In this document: piece after piece, positions 51,491-59,526 of the stretch
Layout: each line of letters begins with the position of its first letter
Numbering within the stretch: the stretch's first letter is position 1
Source of the DNA: Chitinophagaceae bacterium
GTDB taxonomy: Bacteria > Bacteroidota > Bacteroidia > Chitinophagales > Chitinophagaceae
Length of the DNA stretch: 64,000 bases
Assembly (NCBI GenBank): GCA_024508725.1
Contig: JANINS010000001.1
Coordinates: forward strand, 243,837-307,836
Direction of reading: 5' to 3'
Program-made: the position numbers and the translations under genes
Notes under the pieces: model-generated
Seen by the model: the letters and a program-made list of their open reading frames with translations, nothing else
Databases searched by the model: none
What the model was told of the DNA's origin: nothing

Positions 51491-52009
51491 ATGAAGCTGC
51501 ACTTAATTTCAAGCAAGACATTGATGACCATTCTTGACAAAATCAGAAATTTCCTTTCAGACATCACTAATGTCTCACTTGGCTATAACGAGATCAACTT
51601 TATTCAGCCTGACAATCTAGACCAAGAGCAAATTGGTTACAGTATTGACTCGAATGGTAATTCACTAATAAACGGTGACGACGGAGATTGGCAAGAACAA
51701 TGGTTGGTTATTGCAGCAGACCAACTCGGAGATCCAATTATTGTGGATGTAAGCTCTCCAAATTTGAGTGTGCTCAGTGCCGCACATGGTGAGGGTACTT
51801 GGGAACCGTTTATAATTGCAGATAGCTTAGACAAGTTCGCAAACATTATTTCTATTCTCAACAATGTTTCTAAAGACAGAACTTATCCAGTAGACCTTGA
51901 AATAAACCCAATTACTGACAAAGAACGACAAGAAGCTTTGAGAAAAATTGAGCAGCAAAATCCAGAAGCAGAGATTTGGTATTGGGAGAACTTCTTTGAA
52001 AATGATTAA
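51491..52009 (+). CDS. Cassette 25: SMI1/KNR4 (SUKH) family protein
   Basis: A 172-residue acidic cytosolic protein with the SUKH pattern: IGYSIDSNGNSLINGDDGDW, QEQWLVIAADQLGDPIIVDV, and a trailing helix IADSLDKFANIISILNN. SUKH proteins are frequent immunity proteins against nuclease and other polymorphic toxins; no toxin is adjacent here. Either ATG 51491 or ATG 51524 could be the start. It is one of the few cassettes with a recognised family. Confidence 0.78.
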   Translation: MKLHLISSKTLMTILDKIRNFLSDITNVSLGYNEINFIQPDNLDQEQIGYSIDSNGNSLINGDDGDWQEQWLVIAADQLGDPIIVDVSSPNLSVLSAAHGEGTWEPFIIADSLDKFANIISILNNVSKDRTYPVDLEINPITDKERQEALRKIEQQNPEAEIWYWENFFEND

Positions 52010-52024
52010 TGCAGGAAAAGGCAT

Positions 52025-52222
52025 GCAGGTAACAGCAGTTTGGCGTCAGTGGGGCTAGACGAACAAATTCTTATCTGCAAATCGCTATCATCATAAGTTC
52101 AATCAGACCGTAATTCTATTATGCTTCATCATAAATTTTTACTTTAGTTCTTTAATCGGCTTTCGTTATCGGCTGGACACTATAAAATATCCCACCGAAC
52201 GCCAAGCTGATAGACGTTAGCC
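52025..52222 (+). other. attC-like site 25 (last)
   Basis: Left box GCAGGTAAC (52025-52033) pairs with GTTACCTGC (51475-51483). Inner arms CAG(T/C)TTGGCGT and GTGGGG; right GTT at 52216. About 198 bp. It is the last recognisable site. Confidence 0.88.
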
Positions 52223-52237
52223 GCAACCAATACAACC

Positions 52238-52618
52238 ATGCATCCAGATAAACAGAAAAATATTCTCAATCTTTCTCCACAGGACAGATACGGTTATTTC
52301 ATCCGTAAAGTCGCTGACTTTGAAGAAGTGTGGCTTATTCACGAAAATGGTAATTATGTTACGTTGGGTAACAAGGAAGAACAAATCGCTATTCCCGTTT
52401 GGCCTGAAAAAGAATTTGCAGAACTAATGTTATTCGATGATTGGAAAGGCTATACTATCGAAAGCATGAATGTTCATGATTTTGTTGATTGGCTCGATAC
52501 TTTGGAAGAGGGTGGTTATAAAATGGCAGGTTTTCCAGATATCAACTTGAAAGGAGTTGTGGTAGCTGCTGATGAGATGAAAAATCACCTTATTTACGAA
52601 TTGCAGCAATACGAATGA
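52238..52618 (+). CDS. Cassette 26: DUF2750 protein
   Basis: A 126-residue protein with the DUF2750 pattern (DRYGYFIRKVADFEEVWLIH; AIPVWPEKEFAELMLFDDW), a family found as a small cytosolic, often immunity-like, protein in many genomes and cassettes. The ATG follows the junction GTT (52216) by 19 bases. No matching box (GCGGCTAAC) follows, so this cassette has lost its attC and marks the array edge. Confidence 0.82.
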   Translation: MHPDKQKNILNLSPQDRYGYFIRKVADFEEVWLIHENGNYVTLGNKEEQIAIPVWPEKEFAELMLFDDWKGYTIESMNVHDFVDWLDTLEEGGYKMAGFPDINLKGVVVAADEMKNHLIYELQQYE

Positions 52619-52749
52619 GCAACACTTTTGTCAAACTTCCTACTGGAGATATAGAAATTGAGCACATAAGAGAGATGTATGCGGACTTGCAAGGCTCAAC
52701 TTTTCAGAATATGAAGTGGAAGCTTACACAATTACATCACCATCTCTAA
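52615..52749 (+). CDS. Short ORF overlapping the DUF2750 gene, possible remnant
   Basis: A 44-residue frame (MSNTFVKLPTGDIEIEHIRE; LQGSTFQNMKWKLTQLHHHL) whose ATG overlaps the DUF2750 stop (ATGA). Its amphipathic, protein-like sequence suggests either a small coupled protein or the end of a truncated gene. No family recognised. Confidence 0.4.
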   Translation: MSNTFVKLPTGDIEIEHIREMYADLQGSTFQNMKWKLTQLHHHL

Positions 52750-52768
52750 CAACCATATAATAAACCGT

Positions 52769-53038
52769 TTGTCTGTAGGTTATGGATTATCGTTTGCCGT
52801 CAACTCGTGGGATTTTAAATATTATGACCGGTTTAACCCACCACCACCAACCATAACCCCGGTAAAAAATACAATCCATGCGTCAGGCCTGGTATTTTCT
52901 TCTTCTTATCAATTCGGCAAAGGCTTCTATGTAGGATGTACATACCGACCTACATTCTATCGATTCGATGCTTCGCCTCGCTTTATATATGAGCATTTAT
53001 TAAGCATAGATTGTGGATGGAAAATAGCATTACGATAA
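52769..53038 (+). pseudogene. C-terminal fragment of an outer-membrane beta-barrel protein
   Basis: About 89 residues of alternating aromatic/polar beta strands (LVFSSSYQFGKGFYVGCTYR; FIYEHLLSIDCGWKIALR) ending like a porin-type barrel. There is no signal peptide or credible start (first codon TTG), so the 5' part was probably lost when the array edge formed. Confidence 0.5.
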
Positions 53039-53136
53039 CAACGACGCAATTGCCCCCTATAAAGTCGTAAACCACACCATCAAAGTCTTGGTTGCTTTGT
53101 AGTTTTACTGCAAGACTAAAACGATATCCTGATACG

Positions 53137-53697
53137 ATGAGAAAGGTAATTGCAGCATTCAATATGACGCTAGACGGTGTTTGCGACCATACCACGGGGA
53201 TTGCCGATAAAGCACTGCATCAACATTATGCTGAGCTTATTGACAGTGCAGGGATTATTTTATATGGACGCACCACCTATCAACTGATGCAGTACTGGCA
53301 AACACTATTGGACAATCCATCGGGTAATAAGTCGATGGACGGGTTTGCCAAATCGATTGACACGATTCCCAAGCTTGTTTTTTCGAACACGATACACAAC
53401 ACAGGCTGGGATAGTGCAGCAGTTTCTGACAGCCCACTTGACGAAAAGGTGAAGGAATTGAAACAACAACCGGGAAAGGATATTTTGATCGGAAGCCGGA
53501 GCCTGATCATTCAATTGTTGAACAGCGGACTTATCGACGAGTTTCAAATTAGTATTCACCCGATCATCGAAGGGAAAGGGTTGCGATTGTTTGACGAGAT
53601 ACAACACCGGATCATGTTGAAATTAGCAAAGACCAAATTGCTGGACTCGGGTGTAGCGATCTTTTATTACCAACCGCAACAGCCGGAAAGAAAGTAG
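53137..53697 (+). CDS. Dihydrofolate reductase / RibD C-terminal family protein
   Basis: A 186-residue NADPH-dependent reductase-like protein (FNMTLDGVCDHTTGIADKA; YGRTTYQLMQYWQTLL; DILIGSRSLIIQLLNSGLID, EFQISIHPIIEGKGLRLFD). The family (RibD_C, YyaP/YwjB-like) is widespread and mostly of unknown substrate. The start ATG 53137 begins MRKVIAAFN; an upstream frame to 53092 is not conserved. Immediately followed by an alpha/beta hydrolase lipoprotein (6-base gap), so they likely share a transcript. Confidence 0.88.
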   Translation: MRKVIAAFNMTLDGVCDHTTGIADKALHQHYAELIDSAGIILYGRTTYQLMQYWQTLLDNPSGNKSMDGFAKSIDTIPKLVFSNTIHNTGWDSAAVSDSPLDEKVKELKQQPGKDILIGSRSLIIQLLNSGLIDEFQISIHPIIEGKGLRLFDEIQHRIMLKLAKTKLLDSGVAIFYYQPQQPERK

Positions 53698-53703
53698 TAA
53701 GAA

Positions 53704-54594
53704 ATGAAACAGCAGATCATTTGCCTGGTGGTAACTCTATTACTGACCTCGTGCCACAACAAAACGAAGAACACGGATATGGATATGAAAGCAACTACGA
53801 ACAGCGATGTTCATTTTACAAAAGGCTATTCGGAGGTGAATGGATTACAGATGTATTACGAGATCTATGGAAAAGGTAAGCCGATCGTTTTGATACATGG
53901 TGGTGGTTCCACCATCGAAACGAATTTCGAAAAGATCATTCCGCTGCTTGCCAGGAACAGGCAGGTGATCGCTGTTGAACTGCAGGCACACGGACGCACC
54001 AACGACAGAAATCAAGCGCTGACCTTTGAACAAGATGCCGATGATGTTGCTGCCCTTTTGAAAAACCTGCACATTGACAAAGCAGATTTTTTAGGATTCA
54101 GTAATGGTGGTACCACGACTTTACAGATTGCTATCCGGCATCCCGCATTAGTTGATAAAATGATCTTGGCCTCTCCTCTTGCCAAACGCAATGGTGTTCC
54201 GGATTGGTTTTGGGGATTCATGCAAAATGCGTCTCTTGACAATATGCCCGAAGAGTTAAAAGCTGGCTATAAAAAAGTTGCAGCAGACACGAACGGTTTA
54301 CAGGTGATGCACGACAGAGATGTACAAAGAATGTTGCATTTCAAAGACATACCCGATGAGCAAATAAAAATGATCAAAGCACCTACGTTGATCATCATTG
54401 GCGATAAAGACGTGATTACACCGGAACATGCTATTGAACTGCACCGGCAGATTGCGAATTCTGAATTAGCCGTCATTCCCGGTGGACATGGACAATATAT
54501 TGGAGAGATCACCACCATCACACCAGCGTTTACAGAAAAAGATCTCGTGGTTCCGATGATTGAAAAGTTTCTGGATAAAAAGGCGGGACAATAA
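53704..54594 (+). CDS. Alpha/beta hydrolase lipoprotein
   Basis: A 296-residue protein with a lipoprotein signal (CLVVTLLLTSCHNKTKN, lipid Cys in SC) and an alpha/beta hydrolase fold: oxyanion HGGGSTIE, nucleophile Ser in LGFSNGG, acid region IIIGDKDVITPEHA and catalytic His in PGGHGQYIGE. The substrate is unknown; related enzymes are esterases or haloperoxidase-like hydrolases. Located on the periplasmic side. Confidence 0.88.
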   Translation: MKQQIICLVVTLLLTSCHNKTKNTDMDMKATTNSDVHFTKGYSEVNGLQMYYEIYGKGKPIVLIHGGGSTIETNFEKIIPLLARNRQVIAVELQAHGRTNDRNQALTFEQDADDVAALLKNLHIDKADFLGFSNGGTTTLQIAIRHPALVDKMILASPLAKRNGVPDWFWGFMQNASLDNMPEELKAGYKKVAADTNGLQVMHDRDVQRMLHFKDIPDEQIKMIKAPTLIIIGDKDVITPEHAIELHRQIANSELAVIPGGHGQYIGEITTITPAFTEKDLVVPMIEKFLDKKAGQ

Positions 54595-54754
54595 AAATAT
54601 CAATTGATGCAATGTATACTCATCAACTAGCAAGTAGCAGCAATCTTCAACAATTTTTCCTACTTCCTCATTTTGGCTACTAACTCCCTCATTTCGGTTA
54701 TATCTACCATGTGCATCTTTCTGAGTTTTGACTTTCAAATTAAAACATCAGACA

Positions 54755-55720
54755 ATGACACAATCTAACACCAACACCAAACAGTCTGTTTTAACAGTAG
54801 CAGACAAAAAGCCAGTTTTTTCATACTATCCTGTTACGCTTGCAATGGAAGGCCGGCCAGTAGATATTGCCATGAAGGTATCGGCACCGGCTTCAGGCGA
54901 TAACCTGCCGATCGTTATCCTTTCACATGGACATGGTCGCTCCAACTTCTTGTCGTCGCTTCATGGATATGGACCAATTGCCGATTTCCTGGCTTCGCAA
55001 GGCTTTGTGGTTATTCAACCAACGCATCTCAATTCCAAAACACTTGCATTGCCTATTGGTGCCGAAGGCATGACATTCTGGAAATCCCGCCCGAAAGACA
55101 TCCAGTTTATCCTGGACAATCTAGAGCGTATCATTACTACTGTTCCGGGTTTAGCGGGACGAGTGAACACCAGCAATATTGCTGCTGTGGGACATTCGTT
55201 GGGTGGACACACGGTAGCCATGCTTGCCGGTATGGAAGTAACAGACCAGGTGACTGGCGAAAAAGTTAGCTTTCCTGAACCAAGATTGAAAGCAAGGGTG
55301 ATGATCGGCTTACCGGGTGGTGCGGAAGGGATGAATGAAAAAGGAAAAACACTTTATGGCAATCCTTTAAGCGGAACAGATTTTTCAACCATGACATTGC
55401 CTGCACTGGTGGTGAACGGCGACAAAGACAAGAACCCTAATTTCTCTGATGTTGACAACTGGCGTGCCGATGCTTATTACGATAGCCCTTCACCCAAAAG
55501 TTTACTAACCGTATTTGATGCAGAGCACATTTTCGGTGGCATTTCGGGCTACGATGCATTGGAAACTACTGACGAAAACCCTGACCGTGTAACGTTCGTA
55601 AACCTGTGCATCATAGCGTATTTGCGTAGTGCATTCGATACTCATGATACAAGTTGGGAAGACTTACAACAGGAGCTGAAAACGAGCCCGGATGCAAAAG
55701 GCAGTATTGAAACTAAATAA
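54755..55720 (+). CDS. Alpha/beta hydrolase (chlorophyllase/PAF-acetylhydrolase-like)
   Basis: A 321-residue soluble hydrolase: LPIVILSHGHGRSNF (oxyanion region), nucleophile Ser in AVGHSLGGHTVAMLAG, then LPALVVNGDKDKNPNFSD and a late His in FDAEHIFGGIS. Resembles dienelactone/chlorophyllase-like esterases. I chose ATG 54755 (MTQSNTNTKQSVLTV); an in-frame TTG lies upstream at 54728. It precedes an AraC-type regulator on the same strand, a usual effector-regulator arrangement. Confidence 0.85.
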   Translation: MTQSNTNTKQSVLTVADKKPVFSYYPVTLAMEGRPVDIAMKVSAPASGDNLPIVILSHGHGRSNFLSSLHGYGPIADFLASQGFVVIQPTHLNSKTLALPIGAEGMTFWKSRPKDIQFILDNLERIITTVPGLAGRVNTSNIAAVGHSLGGHTVAMLAGMEVTDQVTGEKVSFPEPRLKARVMIGLPGGAEGMNEKGKTLYGNPLSGTDFSTMTLPALVVNGDKDKNPNFSDVDNWRADAYYDSPSPKSLLTVFDAEHIFGGISGYDALETTDENPDRVTFVNLCIIAYLRSAFDTHDTSWEDLQQELKTSPDAKGSIETK

Positions 55721-55794
55721 AGTTTTTACCTTACCCAATATTCAACTAACGGAGTGAACAGTGTGAAATGATGTAAATTGAAATCATCTCTCAA

Positions 55795-56703
55795 ATGAAC
55801 AACAACCATCTTTTAAAGATCGAATCGTTAACGCAATTGCACCAGGTTTTAGGATTAGACAAACCTGTTCATCCGTTGGTTAGCCTTGTAAAACTGGAAG
55901 ATGTGAAGGTAATTCCCGGAACGCTTCCTGATTCACTGGTACTTAATTTTTACAAGATCGCTTATAAGATGAACTTATGTGGCGTAATGAAATATGGACA
56001 ACATTACTACGATTTCGGAGAGGGCGGTTTGGTGTTTACTGCACCGAACCAACCTTTTCAAAGCCCTGATGATTCAGAAAAGTCGGGGTATATCTTATTT
56101 ATCCATCCTGATTTTTTACTGTCGTATTCTCTTGCCAAAACAATAAAACAATACGGGTTCTTCTCTTATTCAACCAATGAGGCACTGCATTTATCGGAGC
56201 AGGAGAAATCGACCATCATTTCTATATTCCAAATAATCAGGGAAGAACTGAACAGCAGGATAGATGATCTTAGCCAGGATATCGTGATCGCTCAAATTGA
56301 ATTACTGCTGAGCTATAGCCATCGTTTTTACAAACGACAATTCATTACACGAAAAGCTGTGAATAATGAGTTGCTGAACAAGCTGGAAGATTTGCTTGAC
56401 AATTATTTTAACAACGAGCAATCGTTAGAACAAGGTTTGCCTACCGTGCAATACCTGGCAGAGAACTTAAACCTTTCACCAAGTTATTTAAGCGATATGC
56501 TTCGTTCTCTTACAGGTGAAAATGCACAACAACACATACATCATAAGCTGATTGAAAAGGCGAAGGAATTATTATCAACCACCGATCTAACCGTTGCAGA
56601 AGTCGCTTATAAATTGGGATTTGAACATCCACAGTCGTTTAGTAAGTTATTCAAAACAAAAGCGAAACTATCCCCTTTAGCATTCAGGCAATCTTTTAAT
56701 TGA
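55795..56703 (+). CDS. AraC-family transcriptional regulator
   Basis: A 302-residue regulator: N-terminal cupin-like effector domain and a C-terminal AraC DNA-binding domain with both HTHs, LPTVQYLAENLNLSPSYLSD and LTVAEVAYKLGFEHPQSFSK, followed by FKTKAKLSPLAFRQS. It probably controls the adjacent hydrolase gene (54755-55720) and neighbours. The effector is unknown. Confidence 0.92.
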   Translation: MNNNHLLKIESLTQLHQVLGLDKPVHPLVSLVKLEDVKVIPGTLPDSLVLNFYKIAYKMNLCGVMKYGQHYYDFGEGGLVFTAPNQPFQSPDDSEKSGYILFIHPDFLLSYSLAKTIKQYGFFSYSTNEALHLSEQEKSTIISIFQIIREELNSRIDDLSQDIVIAQIELLLSYSHRFYKRQFITRKAVNNELLNKLEDLLDNYFNNEQSLEQGLPTVQYLAENLNLSPSYLSDMLRSLTGENAQQHIHHKLIEKAKELLSTTDLTVAEVAYKLGFEHPQSFSKLFKTKAKLSPLAFRQSFN

Positions 56704-56759
56704 TTCCAGTTAACAGCACAAAGTGCACTACATCTTACGAGAAAAGTTGTTCTTTCTTT

Positions 56760-56773
56760 TTGCCAAAAGGCAA
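56760..56773. promoter_or_regulatory. Palindromic operator TTGCC-N4-GGCAA (site A)
   Basis: TTGCCAAAAGGCAA, 34 bases upstream of the Crp/Fnr-type gene. The same palindrome inside an 18-base identity (CTTTTTGCCAAAAGGCAA-like context) recurs at 57387-57400 before the dehydrogenase gene. Confidence 0.65.
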
Positions 56774-56807
56774 ATGCTTAAAAATATTCATTGGTTAACT
56801 TGCTATA

Positions 56808-57416
56808 ATGAAAGCATTCACTGATTATATTTTACAGTTTGGCAACCTGAACCAACAGCAGATCGATCTTGTTAACAGCAAGGCAACAGTAATTGATCTG
56901 CATAAAGATGATTATTATTGGGAAGCAGGAAGAACAGTGAAGCAGATCGGTTTTCTTACGGATGGTGTTCTTCGTGTGTATTATTACAACAACAAAGGCG
57001 AAGAGATCACCCGTTATTTTATTGATGAGAACCACCTGATCTTATCGGGCAATACCATTGATGAAGTTTACACCCCTTCTGAATATATATCGGCCGTCAC
57101 CGATTGCAAGATGATCGTCTTTACAAAGCAAGACTGGAAAGAGATCGCTGCCACCATTATAGGCTGGGATCATATTCTTCAAAAAATTATTTCCAAATAC
57201 CACGGCGAAAAAATAGCCAGGACAAGCGAACTGGTTTCGCAGGATGCTACGAAACGTTATCTTGACTTTATTCAAAAGTTCCCTTCGCTGGTAAACCGTG
57301 TGCCTTTATCGTATATCGCTTCTTACCTGGGTATTACCTCTTCCACATTAGCAGGTCAGAAGCAACATTCGTTAAGCATTTGCTTTTTGCCAAAAGGCAA
57401 GTGGTTTCATTTTTAA
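56808..57416 (+). CDS. Crp/Fnr-family transcriptional regulator, atypical C-terminus
   Basis: A 202-residue regulator: cyclic-nucleotide-binding-like domain (about 15-115) and a winged HTH (YIASYLGITSSTLAGQK). Family members of this type end soon after the recognition helix with LSR(I/V)RK-like residues. Here the frame instead runs LAGQKQHSLSICFLPKGKWF, i.e. through the palindrome at 57387-57400, suggesting a small frameshift near 57350. Autoregulation and control of the next gene are likely from the shared operator. Confidence 0.8.
   Translation: MKAFTDYILQFGNLNQQQIDLVNSKATVIDLHKDDYYWEAGRTVKQIGFLTDGVLRVYYYNNKGEEITRYFIDENHLILSGNTIDEVYTPSEYISAVTDCKMIVFTKQDWKEIAATIIGWDHILQKIISKYHGEKIARTSELVSQDATKRYLDFIQKFPSLVNRVPLSYIASYLGITSSTLAGQKQHSLSICFLPKGKWFHF
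57387..57400. promoter_or_regulatory. Palindromic operator TTGCC-N4-GGCAA (site B)
   Basis: Second TTGCCAAAAGGCAA, 55 bases upstream of the dehydrogenase ATG and inside the apparent 3' end of the Crp/Fnr gene. Confidence 0.65.
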
Positions 57417-57455
57417 ACATGTGAGTTTTGCTCTATCGTTTAAAAAAGAAACAAA

Positions 57456-58214
57456 ATGAAAACAGCATTGATCACAGGAGCCAACAAAGGCATTGGATTA
57501 GAAGTAGCAAAGCAACTTGCACAACAAGGGTATTACGTTTACATGGGTAGCCGTGATTTAAAGAATGGTGTGGCAGCCGTTGAAAAACTGAGAGCCGAAG
57601 GGATTGAAAACGTAGCGGCGATAGTATTGGATGTAACAGATCAGCAATCGGTAGATGCAGCACGAATTGAAATAGGTAACAAAACAGATGTGCTGGATGT
57701 GCTTATCAATAATGCGGGCATCAACGGCATACAATTTAACGGTGATACGCCTTTGATGCATACGGCAACAGACACAAGTGTAGAGGTGTTTAAAGAAGTG
57801 TACGAGGTGAACGTATTCGGCGTTATCAGGGTAACACAGGCATTTTTAGACCTGTTGCGAAACTCACCAGCGCCACGCATTGTTATGGTGAGTTCCAGCC
57901 AGGGATCACTCAACTTACACAGTGATCCCACATTTGTTCACTACAAATTTAAAGGTGCGGTATACCAATCTTCCAAGTCAGCTTTGAACATGTACACCAT
58001 TGTTTTAGCATATGAATTACGGGATACAGCTTTTAAAGTAAATGCTGTTAGCCCGGGTTCGACGAAAACCGATTTCAATCATCATCTCGGACGAGGTTCT
58101 GTTGAAGATGCAGGCAAACGAATTGTAAAATATGCTTTGATCGATAAGGATGGACCAAGCGGCAGATTTTTCTCAGAAGACATGGGCACAGCAACAGGCG
58201 AAATTCCGTGGTGA
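57456..58214 (+). CDS. Short-chain dehydrogenase/reductase
   Basis: A 252-residue classical SDR: nucleotide site TALITGANKGIGLEVAKQLA, NNAG in VLINNAGING, catalytic Ser in VMVSSSQGSL and Tyr/Lys in YQSSKSALN. Cytosolic NAD(P)H oxidoreductase of unknown substrate. An operator copy shared with the Crp/Fnr-type regulator lies upstream, so it is the probable regulatory target. Confidence 0.92.
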   Translation: MKTALITGANKGIGLEVAKQLAQQGYYVYMGSRDLKNGVAAVEKLRAEGIENVAAIVLDVTDQQSVDAARIEIGNKTDVLDVLINNAGINGIQFNGDTPLMHTATDTSVEVFKEVYEVNVFGVIRVTQAFLDLLRNSPAPRIVMVSSSQGSLNLHSDPTFVHYKFKGAVYQSSKSALNMYTIVLAYELRDTAFKVNAVSPGSTKTDFNHHLGRGSVEDAGKRIVKYALIDKDGPSGRFFSEDMGTATGEIPW

Positions 58215-58283
58215 ACACCAGGGTCTTGAAAGAACACAAACGACCATTTATATCACTTTAAGTATAACTCTGTAAATTGAGTG

Positions 58284-59498
58284 ATGAAGCTGATCTCCTC
58301 ACTCCTCTTACTTGTGTTGATGCATAGTGCCTGTCACCGACCGGCATCAAATTCTATTGATGCTACTGCAAATCGTATTATTACCGGTGCAGAACAAACC
58401 AACGAGTACCTGCCTTATCTCGCTAATAAAAGAGTGGCATTACTTGCCAATCAAACAACGATTATTGGTAAGCGACATCTTGTTGACAGCCTGCAATCGC
58501 TGGGCATCAACATCGTGAAAGTGTTTGGACCTGAACATGGCTTTCGTGGCAATGCCAGTGCCGGTGCACATGTAGCAGATGAAAGAGATAGCGCTACAGG
58601 CATACCGGTTATATCGTTGTATGGCAGAAAAAATAAACCATCGAAAGATGATCTTGCAGATGTTGACATTGTTGTGTACGACCTGCAGGATGTGGGTTGC
58701 CGTTTCTATACCAACATCAATGCACTGAGCCGATTGATGGAAGCCTGCCATGAATACGATAAAGAACTGCTGATACTTGACAGACCAAATCCCAACGGAT
58801 ACCTGATAGACGGACCGATACTGGACATGAAATACAAATCGGGTATCGGCATGTTTCCCATACCGATGTCTCACGGGTTAACAGTAGCAGAGTTTGCATT
58901 GATGGCTAATGGTGAGGGATGGCTTACTAATAAAGTGCAATGCAAGCTAAAGATCGTTAAGGTGGCCAACTACGATCATGATATGACTTATGTATTGCCT
59001 GTGAGTCCTTCGCCTAACCTGAATACGCAACAGGCGATCATGTTGTACCCTTCCACCTGTTTGTTCGAGGGCACTTATCTGAATCATGGACGAGGTACTT
59101 ACTTTCCTTTTACTGTTATCGGCAGCCCGGAGTTGAAAGGAAAATATTCTTTCTCCTACATTCCTGTTGGCATTAAAGGAATGGCAGAAACACCTTTGTT
59201 CATGAACGAAGTTTGTTACGGACTTGATCTGCGCAATTACGATGTGAATATTCTTCGCCGTAAAAAACAGGTGAACCTGGAATGGATAATGGAGTTGTAT
59301 AAAGCATCACCATACAAAGAGAAGTTCTTCGATACGAAGCTGAGCAGGCAGATGAATTCGATAGAAGTGCTTACCGGATCAGGCCAATTCAGGCAACAGA
59401 TCATGGAAGGCAAGAGCGAAGCGGAGATACGAGCCAGTTGGGAACCGGGTTTGAGCGAGTATAAGGTGATGCGGAAAAAGTATTTGTTGTATCCGTGA
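58284..59498 (+). CDS. DUF1343 / NamZ-like exo-beta-N-acetylmuramidase
   Basis: A 404-residue lipoprotein or exported protein (signal LISSLLLLVLMHSACHRPA, lipid Cys) of the DUF1343 family, whose characterised member NamZ removes terminal MurNAc from peptidoglycan fragments. Conserved blocks seen: ALLANQTTI, VFGPEHGFRG, DIVVYDLQDVGCRFYTNINA, LDRPNPNGYLIDGP and LFEGTYLNHGRGT. GTG 58281 or ATG 58284 may be the start. Probably works in cell-wall recycling in the periplasm. Confidence 0.9.
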   Translation: MKLISSLLLLVLMHSACHRPASNSIDATANRIITGAEQTNEYLPYLANKRVALLANQTTIIGKRHLVDSLQSLGINIVKVFGPEHGFRGNASAGAHVADERDSATGIPVISLYGRKNKPSKDDLADVDIVVYDLQDVGCRFYTNINALSRLMEACHEYDKELLILDRPNPNGYLIDGPILDMKYKSGIGMFPIPMSHGLTVAEFALMANGEGWLTNKVQCKLKIVKVANYDHDMTYVLPVSPSPNLNTQQAIMLYPSTCLFEGTYLNHGRGTYFPFTVIGSPELKGKYSFSYIPVGIKGMAETPLFMNEVCYGLDLRNYDVNILRRKKQVNLEWIMELYKASPYKEKFFDTKLSRQMNSIEVLTGSGQFRQQIMEGKSEAEIRASWEPGLSEYKVMRKKYLLYP

Positions 59499-59526
59499 TC
59501 TTAATTTAGACAAATAAATTGCAGTT

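Noticed and set aside
33193-52222. Reading the array as a CRISPR or as an ordinary tandem-repeat locus
   Set aside because: Repeat units are 136-209 bp imperfect inverted repeats separated by whole genes, and the ends match cassette by cassette; this is not the short direct repeat and uniform spacer pattern of CRISPR.
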